Shown here in pieces: positions 58,951 to 64,000 of a stretch of DNA of 64,000 bases. The stretch is from contig CP073213.1 in assembly GCA_020342235.1 (NCBI GenBank), positions 1,838,501 through 1,902,500 on the forward strand, written 5' to 3'. This stretch comes from Saccharomycopsis phalli. Taxonomy: Eukaryota > Ascomycota > Saccharomycetes > Ascoideales > Saccharomycopsidaceae. How positions within the stretch are numbered: position 1 is the stretch's first letter; the number at the start of each line of letters is the position of its first letter. The notes beneath the pieces were generated by a model. The model was not told the DNA's origin, searched no databases, and saw nothing but the letters and a program-made list of their open reading frames with translations. A program made the position numbers and the translations under genes.

Positions 58951-59657
58951 CTTTTGTAAAGTTATTATTGAGTTTACCAACCACTACTGGGCGCAGGATT
59001 CTTATATACTTTTTTGCCGGACGCCATCAAACAGTACAGGATTGCCCACCCTAGTCAAGGTAAGACGCAAAGTATCATGCCAGGCACCAACCAAACAATA
59101 GGCATTCTGCATTATGGTACAGCTGTTCACCAACTTCGCCGGTTCCTGCATGTATCAAATTGGAAATGTGCCCAAAAAAGTAGGATATTTTCCCTGCGGA
59201 AGTCCTTTTGGGGTTGGATTATGTCATAGCTATTGCTATTCCTACCCGGATGTCGCGAAAAAGTCTCGCAAATCAATGTACTTTAACTAACAAAACAATA
59301 GAAATTCCATTAGGCGTTCCAAGTCAAAACAGGAGCATTTCTCATCAAGAGACACAATTTCTCATATCATCAGCTTCCGCTTGTCCAGTAAACTATTTAT
59401 AGGTTTCGCACACTACGGCACTTTTCGTGTCAAATACTTGATGGTAACACCAGAAAATACACCCAGACTAAGCCGCCGCTAAAATGTGCCGTGACACAAG
59501 AAACAGGCACGTGCATGAGTACAGGTCTTTGAGTGACAGTGATTCGAGTTTAATGATTTTCGTTGCGGGTAATGTGGTGAATTTGTCCACGTGATCCACT
59601 GGTGAATATTTTCATCATAGTTGACGAAAATTGAAAATAGTCCTACACTAAGTAAAA
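58951..59657. promoter_or_regulatory. RPL15 promoter region with CACGTG and Reb1-like sites
   Basis: This 707-bp gap serves two divergent genes. CACGTG at 59508-59513 and 59588-59593 and CGGGTAA at 59566-59572 lie within 150 bp of the RPL15 start. No gene was seen in the rest. Confidence 0.55.
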
Positions 59658-60272
59658 ATGGGTGCCTACAAATACTTGGAAGAATTGCAAAGAAAGAAGC
59701 AATCTGATGTCTTGAGATTCCTTCACAGAGTCAGATGCTGGGAGTACAGACAAAAGAATGTCATCCACAGAGCCCCAAGACCATCTAGACCAGACAAGGC
59801 CAGAAGATTGGGTTACAAGGCCAAGCAAGGTTTTGTTATTTACAGAATCAGAGTCAGAAGAGGAGGAAGAAAGAGACCTGTCAGAAAGGGTGCTACTTAC
59901 GGTAAGCCAACTAACCAGGGTGTTAACCAATTGAAATACCAAAAGGCTTTGAGACAAACCGCTGAGGAGAGAGTTGGCAGAAGAGCTGCTAACTTGAGAG
60001 TCTTGAACTCCTACTGGGTTAACCAAGACTCCACCTACAAGTACTTTGAAGTTATCTTAGTTGACCCTCAACACAAGGCTATCAGAAGAGATGCTAGAAT
60101 CAACTGGATTGTTAACCCAGTTCACAAGCACAGAGAGGCTAGAGGTCTTACTGCTACTGGTAAGAAGTCCAGAGGTATCAACAAGGGACACAAGTACAAC
60201 AACACCAAGGCTGGCCGTCGTCACACCTGGAAGAAGCACAACACTTTGTCCTTGTGGAGATACAGAAAGTAA
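59658..60272 (+). CDS. RPL15: 60S ribosomal protein L15 (eL15)
   Basis: This 204-aa protein is exactly the family length. The whole sequence is the strongly conserved eL15, from [20 protein letters not shown] through [10 protein letters not shown]-type core residues ([20 protein letters not shown]) to [13 protein letters not shown]. It is an early-binding structural protein of the large subunit. The coding region has no intron. Codons are the optimal set (TTG, AGA, AAG), and I noticed no in-frame CTG. Confidence 0.98.
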   Translation: MGAYKYLEELQRKKQSDVLRFLHRVRCWEYRQKNVIHRAPRPSRPDKARRLGYKAKQGFVIYRIRVRRGGRKRPVRKGATYGKPTNQGVNQLKYQKALRQTAEERVGRRAANLRVLNSYWVNQDSTYKYFEVILVDPQHKAIRRDARINWIVNPVHKHREARGLTATGKKSRGINKGHKYNNTKAGRRHTWKKHNTLSLWRYRK

Positions 60273-60783
60273 TTCTAACATTATTCAAGTGGTGTGGAAA
60301 TTGTGGATCGATCTTGTGTTTTTTCCAAGTAATTGTATTTATAATTTTCAATCAATTAATAATATTTAATTTGTTGTAGTTTTATGATTATCATGTGTGG
60401 TTGTAAGCGTAGTGCTTTTGCGAGGAGTTTACATGAGTAGAATGAGAAATGTACTTGGGCGTAACTAAAATCAAGGTGTGCTCGAGTATAAATAATATCA
60501 AGGTGTGCTCGAGAATAAATAAAGTAAAAGGATGAGAAAGATGTGGTTAAATCTGGGCTAGGTGTCGATCAGTAGAAACTCTAGTTGGTTTGTTGGATTT
60601 GTTAAGGCTAGTTTGAATTTTTTTTTGGCTTGTCACATGGTCCGCGGAAAGAGTCAGTCATTAGAAAATTCTTTTGCTCCGTATATACAGCTTATCTGTA
60701 ATCAAGAGAAAAGAATCTCGTTTTTTCCTTTGATTGAATTGTTTAAGCAAAGAGTTGCAATCAGTTAACAATATATTATCAAA
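60273..60783. promoter_or_regulatory. ADE17 promoter region with tandem repeat and Bas1-type site
   Basis: A 25-nt unit (ATCAAGGTGTGCTCGAG + WATAAATA) occurs twice at 60470-60494 and 60497-60521 with one mismatch. GAGTCA at 60651-60656 (TGACTC on the other strand) is the Bas1/Gcn4-type site usual before purine genes, 128 bp before the start. No gene is present. Confidence 0.5.
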
Positions 60784-62553
60784 ATGGCAGCAAAGAAAAC
60801 CGCTATTGTCTCTGTATACAACAAAACTGGATTGTTAGATCTTGTTAAAGGGTTGGTAAAAGCCGACGTGAGAATCTTGGCCTCGGGTGGCACTGCTCGA
60901 TTGATCAGAGAAAGCGGATTTCCAGTCGAGGATGTTTCTTCCATCACCCACGCTCCTGAGATTTTGGGAGGAAGAGTCAAGACTTTGCACCCTGCCGTTC
61001 ATGGAGGTATTTTGTCTAGAGACATTGAGAGCGACCAAGCGGATTTAAAGGCACAGGGCATTGATCAAATCGACTACGTTGTCTGCAACTTGTATCCTTT
61101 CAAGGAGACCGTTAAGAAGGTCTTGGTGACTATCCCAGAAGCAGTCGAGGAGATTGATATTGGAGGAGTTACGTTACTTCGTGCTGCTGCCAAGAACCAT
61201 GCAAGAGTGACCATTTTGTCTGACCCTAATGACTACGCCGGATTCCTTACTGAATTGAAGAATGGTGAGATTTCCGAGGCTTCTAGAAATAAATATGCCT
61301 TGAAGGCCTTTGAACACACTGCTGATTATGACTCGGCCATCTCTGACTTTTTCAGAAAGAAGTACTCAGAGGACGTGAGCCAATTGCCACTCAGATATGG
61401 TGCCAACCCGCACCAGAAGCCAGCACAAAGTTATGTCACGCAAGGCGAGTTGCCTTTCAAGGTTTTGAACGGTTCTCCTGGCTACATCAACCTTTTGGAT
61501 GCCTTGAACTCGTGGCCATTGGTCAAGGAGTTGAGTGCTTCCTTGAACTTGCCAGCAGCTGCTTCGTTCAAGCATGTTTCGCCAGCTGGTGTTGCTGTTG
61601 GATTGCCACTCAATGACATTGAGAAGAAGATCTACTTTGTCGAGGACATTGAGAACTTGTCGCCATTGGCCAATGCGTATGCCAGAGCTAGAGGCGCGGA
61701 CAGAATGTCTTCTTTTGGCGATTTCATTGCGTTGTCCAACATTGTAGACTTGCCAACTGCCAAGATTATTTCCAAGGAAGTTAGTGACGGTGTTATTGCT
61801 CCAGGATATGCGCCAGAGGCCTTGGAGTTGTTGAAGAAAAAGAAGAATGGCAAGTACTGTGTGTTGAAGATCGACCCAAACTACAAGCCAGACACCAATG
61901 AAAAAAGAGAGGTCTACGGGGTCACCTTGGAGCAGAAGAGAAATGATGCGATCATCAACTCCTCTTCTTTCAAGGAGATTGTATCCAAGAAGAAGAACTT
62001 GACGCAGCAGGCCATTGTTGATCTTACTGTTGCTACGATTGCTTTGAAGTACACCCAGTCCAACTCGGTGGCTTATGCAAAGAACGGTATGGTGATTGGA
62101 TTGGGAGCAGGGCAGCAGTCCAGAATCCACTGTACCAGATTGGCTGGTGACAAGGCTGACAACTGGTGGTTGAGACAACATCCTCGGGTGTTGGGATTCA
62201 AGTGGAAGAAGGGTACCAAGAGACCAGATAAGGCAAATGCCATTGACTTGTATGTCTCGAACCAGGTGCCAAAGACCGAGCCAGAGAAGTCTGAGTGGGA
62301 ATCCAAGTTTGAGGAGATCCCAAAGAAGCTTACCGAGGCAGAACGGGAGGAGTGGTTGTCAAAATTGGATAACGTTGCGCTTTCCTCTGACGCATTTTTC
62401 CCATTCCCAGATAATGTGCACAGAGCAGCCAGATCAGGTGTCAAGTTCATCACGGCGCCTACCGGGTCTGTCATGGATCAAGCTGTCTTTGATACTGCTG
62501 ATTCGTACGACTTGATTTACGTGGAAAACCCAATCCGTTTGTTCCATCACTAA
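60784..62553 (+). CDS. ADE17: Bifunctional AICAR transformylase/IMP cyclohydrolase
   Basis: This 589-aa enzyme (592 in S. cerevisiae Ade16/Ade17) performs the last two steps of purine synthesis: formylation of AICAR with 10-formyl-THF and ring closure to IMP. The N-terminal cyclohydrolase domain is at about residues 1-195 ([36 protein letters not shown]). The transformylase domain has the catalytic Lys-His in FKHVSPAG (about 262-269) and [12 protein letters not shown] at its start. Only one copy is seen here, so ADE16 and ADE17 cannot be told apart. The promoter has a GAGTCA element. Confidence 0.97.
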   Translation: MAAKKTAIVSVYNKTGLLDLVKGLVKADVRILASGGTARLIRESGFPVEDVSSITHAPEILGGRVKTLHPAVHGGILSRDIESDQADLKAQGIDQIDYVVCNLYPFKETVKKVLVTIPEAVEEIDIGGVTLLRAAAKNHARVTILSDPNDYAGFLTELKNGEISEASRNKYALKAFEHTADYDSAISDFFRKKYSEDVSQLPLRYGANPHQKPAQSYVTQGELPFKVLNGSPGYINLLDALNSWPLVKELSASLNLPAAASFKHVSPAGVAVGLPLNDIEKKIYFVEDIENLSPLANAYARARGADRMSSFGDFIALSNIVDLPTAKIISKEVSDGVIAPGYAPEALELLKKKKNGKYCVLKIDPNYKPDTNEKREVYGVTLEQKRNDAIINSSSFKEIVSKKKNLTQQAIVDLTVATIALKYTQSNSVAYAKNGMVIGLGAGQQSRIHCTRLAGDKADNWWLRQHPRVLGFKWKKGTKRPDKANAIDLYVSNQVPKTEPEKSEWESKFEEIPKKLTEAEREEWLSKLDNVALSSDAFFPFPDNVHRAARSGVKFITAPTGSVMDQAVFDTADSYDLIYVENPIRLFHH

Positions 62554-63422
62554 ATAGCTATATGTTATGTTTGTAGGAAATATAATAGATTACTTGGTCT
62601 ATAGCGTACCGTGGTGATTTAAGTTTGCAATTCCAAAAGCAGATGAATTGTGTTTGATCAGGAAGTGTGATCTCCGCTAAGGACTGGGCTTGTCTGAGGC
62701 TGAGGAATGTTCCCACTCTACTCAAATAACGTTATGCAGTGTAACCGATTAGGTAATTGCAGCCCCTCCTGCAATGATTTCTGCTAGCCACCCCCTACGG
62801 TGGAAGGGGTACTTGCAAATTTCTCACCTTTCCTACCGAGGCTGGCTTGTCCAATGGCAAAATGGGAGAAATAGGGGAATACAAGGCATGTGAACCAAGC
62901 AATCCTGCCACTAGTACAGTTACCAGTGGTAGCATGTCTGCGCGGCCGATCCTAGGTTTAATACTGGTATGGTGTTGAACAGGGAATGTGTCTATTCCCT
63001 AGTACGGTAAAAGGAGGCTTAACGCATTTTGTGAAATTCATTGGTAGAGAACTTGGTGCTCTCTCAATTTGTGCGGCCAAATGCGACTAATCATCATTTT
63101 ACCGACACTTGTCGCAGACAGGCGTCTCACCACACTTTGTTTGAGAAGCATAACACGTCCTGTTTCTGTGCTTATGCGGTCTAGCGCATGCCCTAGGCGC
63201 GTACCAGTAAGGCATTAGGCTCGTGCCCGTGCCTTTGCTATATATATCTTCAACCTGCTCTTCCGTTACCAGTTTTCCAAACAGCTTTTCTTATTCTTGT
63301 TTACACTCACAAATAGTTATTCACTCCTTTGAACATACCAACTATTTGACTACTTTATTTTTAGGTTATTCACCAGAAACAAACTTTAGATTTTATTATA
63401 GACTTTACTTTACACTTTTGAA
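62554..63422. promoter_or_regulatory. Long promoter region of the cell-wall gene
   Basis: This 869-bp stretch has no gene. A TATATAT box begins near 63239, about 180 bp before the start. AGGGAAT-GTGTCT-ATTCCCT at 62981-63000 is a perfect 7-bp inverted repeat. Long upstream regions are common for regulated yeast wall-protein genes. Confidence 0.45.
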
Positions 63423-64000
63423 ATGAAACTCGCGACTGTCACTCTGTTGATTGCTTTGGCACCAGCCATTGCTGCCGCTAGCGGAATCGAGAACTTCCAC
63501 AAGAGACACCAACATAAAAGAGATGGTCCTCAAACCAACACCATCTTTCAAACTTTTGTTGACGTTCAAACTGTCAACCAGTACGTTACTGTTACTGACG
63601 ACGGTAACGGAAACCTTGAGACCGGTACTCCAGCTCCAGCTCCAACCACCGTTGTTGCTCCTTCTGATGCTCCAGTCAACAAGGGCGTGATTGCTTCGAG
63701 CTCTGTCTCGAGCTCCGTTTCCGAGAGCGCTTCTGCTTCCTCGTGGGCTTCTGCTTCCACTTCAGTTGCTTCTTCTGAGTCTGCTTCTGCCTCGGCATCT
63801 GCTTCATCTTCTGAGTCTGCTTCTGCTTCTGCTTCTAGCTCGTCAAGCTCTTCTTCCAGCTCCTCCAGCTCTTCTTCCAGCTCGGAATCCATTTCTGTTG
63901 GATCCTCTGGTGCTTTGGGTATCACTTACTCCCCATACACCAACTCTGGTCAATGTAAGACTGCTTCTGACGTTGCTTCTGACATTCAAAAATTGTCTGC
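63423..64000 (+). CDS. MP65: Secreted GH17 cell-wall protein, Mp65/Scw4/Scw10 type, cut by window edge
   Basis: The first 192 codons are present. A signal peptide (MKLATVTLLIALAPAIAAAS) leads to Lys-Arg sites (FHKR, QHKR; about residues 27-34) where Kex2 can cut. A Thr/Val-rich stretch (about 40-62) is followed by a Ser/Ala linker (about 85-160) with many possible O-mannosylation sites. The glycosidase domain then opens with GITYSPYTNSGQCKTASDVA, the start of GH17 proteins of the Mp65/Scw family, which act as beta-glucan-remodelling wall proteins. The catalytic Glu residues lie beyond the edge. Codon 8 is CTG, which would be Ser rather than Leu in a CTG-clade yeast. The paralog cannot be settled. 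Confidence 0.85.
   Translation, partial: MKLATVTLLIALAPAIAAASGIENFHKRHQHKRDGPQTNTIFQTFVDVQTVNQYVTVTDDGNGNLETGTPAPAPTTVVAPSDAPVNKGVIASSSVSSSVSESASASSWASASTSVASSESASASASASSSESASASASSSSSSSSSSSSSSSSSESISVGSSGALGITYSPYTNSGQCKTASDVASDIQKLS

Noticed and set aside
63566-63925. Antisense 119-codon Glu/Ala-rich frame
   Set aside because: It is the mirror image of the Ser/Ala repeat of the MP65-type gene.

Overview
The window is compact, intron-bearing nuclear DNA from a budding yeast. Every recognisable gene has its closest known counterpart in Saccharomycotina. The sequence suggests a lineage that split off before the Saccharomyces whole-genome duplication, probably the CTG-serine (Candida/Debaryomyces-like) clade. 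Reasons: a DPM3 gene, which S. cerevisiae lacks; genes of two S. cerevisiae duplicate blocks interleaved in one run; a proteasome-gene promoter with the Candida form of the Rpn4 site; ribosomal-protein promoters with CACGTG; and very few in-frame CTG codons in highly expressed genes. The species cannot be named from the sequence alone. No rRNA, tRNA, CRISPR array, transposon, LTR element or virus-like fossil was recognised.

Layout. 1-3473: RMD5 (runs off the left edge) divergent from NOP4. 3798-8541: zinc-cluster regulator, SGF11/SEN54 divergent pair, DPM3, DPC25-like gene. 9271-14734: purine-cytosine permease, a doubtful small spliced gene, SEN34/NCA2 divergent pair. 14781-23091: an ancestral synteny block of LSB-type SH3 protein, MAY24, PRE9, URN1, PHB1, TIF32 and NCE102. 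23477-32548: an unrecognised 788-aa acidic protein, an unrecognised 425-aa protein, DFG10, COG7, APL5. 32791-35765: Smr-domain protein, KXD1, EMP47-type lectin. 35766-37314: the longest gene-free stretch. 37315-46488: Gfd2-type exonuclease-fold protein, PTA1/MPE1 divergent pair, FRS1/TEL2 divergent pair. 46635-62553: RPL26, eIF2A, FCF2, SPT8, GYP8, BUD20/RPL10 divergent pair, FMP32/REX2 divergent pair, a Ser/Ala-rich small protein, RPL15, ADE17. 63423-64000: the start of a secreted GH17 cell-wall protein of MP65/SCW type, cut by the right edge.

Ten genes need a 5'-proximal intron to make a full protein: SGF11, DPC25, PRE9, YPL199C-like, KXD1, EMP47, FRS1, eIF2A, RPL10 and REX2. Each junction was worked out by frame continuity and family conservation. 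The introns are 41-182 nt, nearly all have a TACTAAC-like branch site, and the 3' splice site follows only 5-9 nt later. Three of them end in AAG.

Functional themes: two subunits of the tRNA splicing endonuclease (SEN54, SEN34), two SAGA subunits (SGF11, SPT8), two subunits of the cleavage/polyadenylation factor sharing one promoter (PTA1, MPE1), two dolichol/glycosylation genes (DPM3, DFG10), Golgi/endosome traffic (COG7, APL5, KXD1, EMP47, GYP8), and ribosome biogenesis and translation (NOP4, FCF2, BUD20, RPL10, RPL15, RPL26, TIF32, eIF2A, FRS1).
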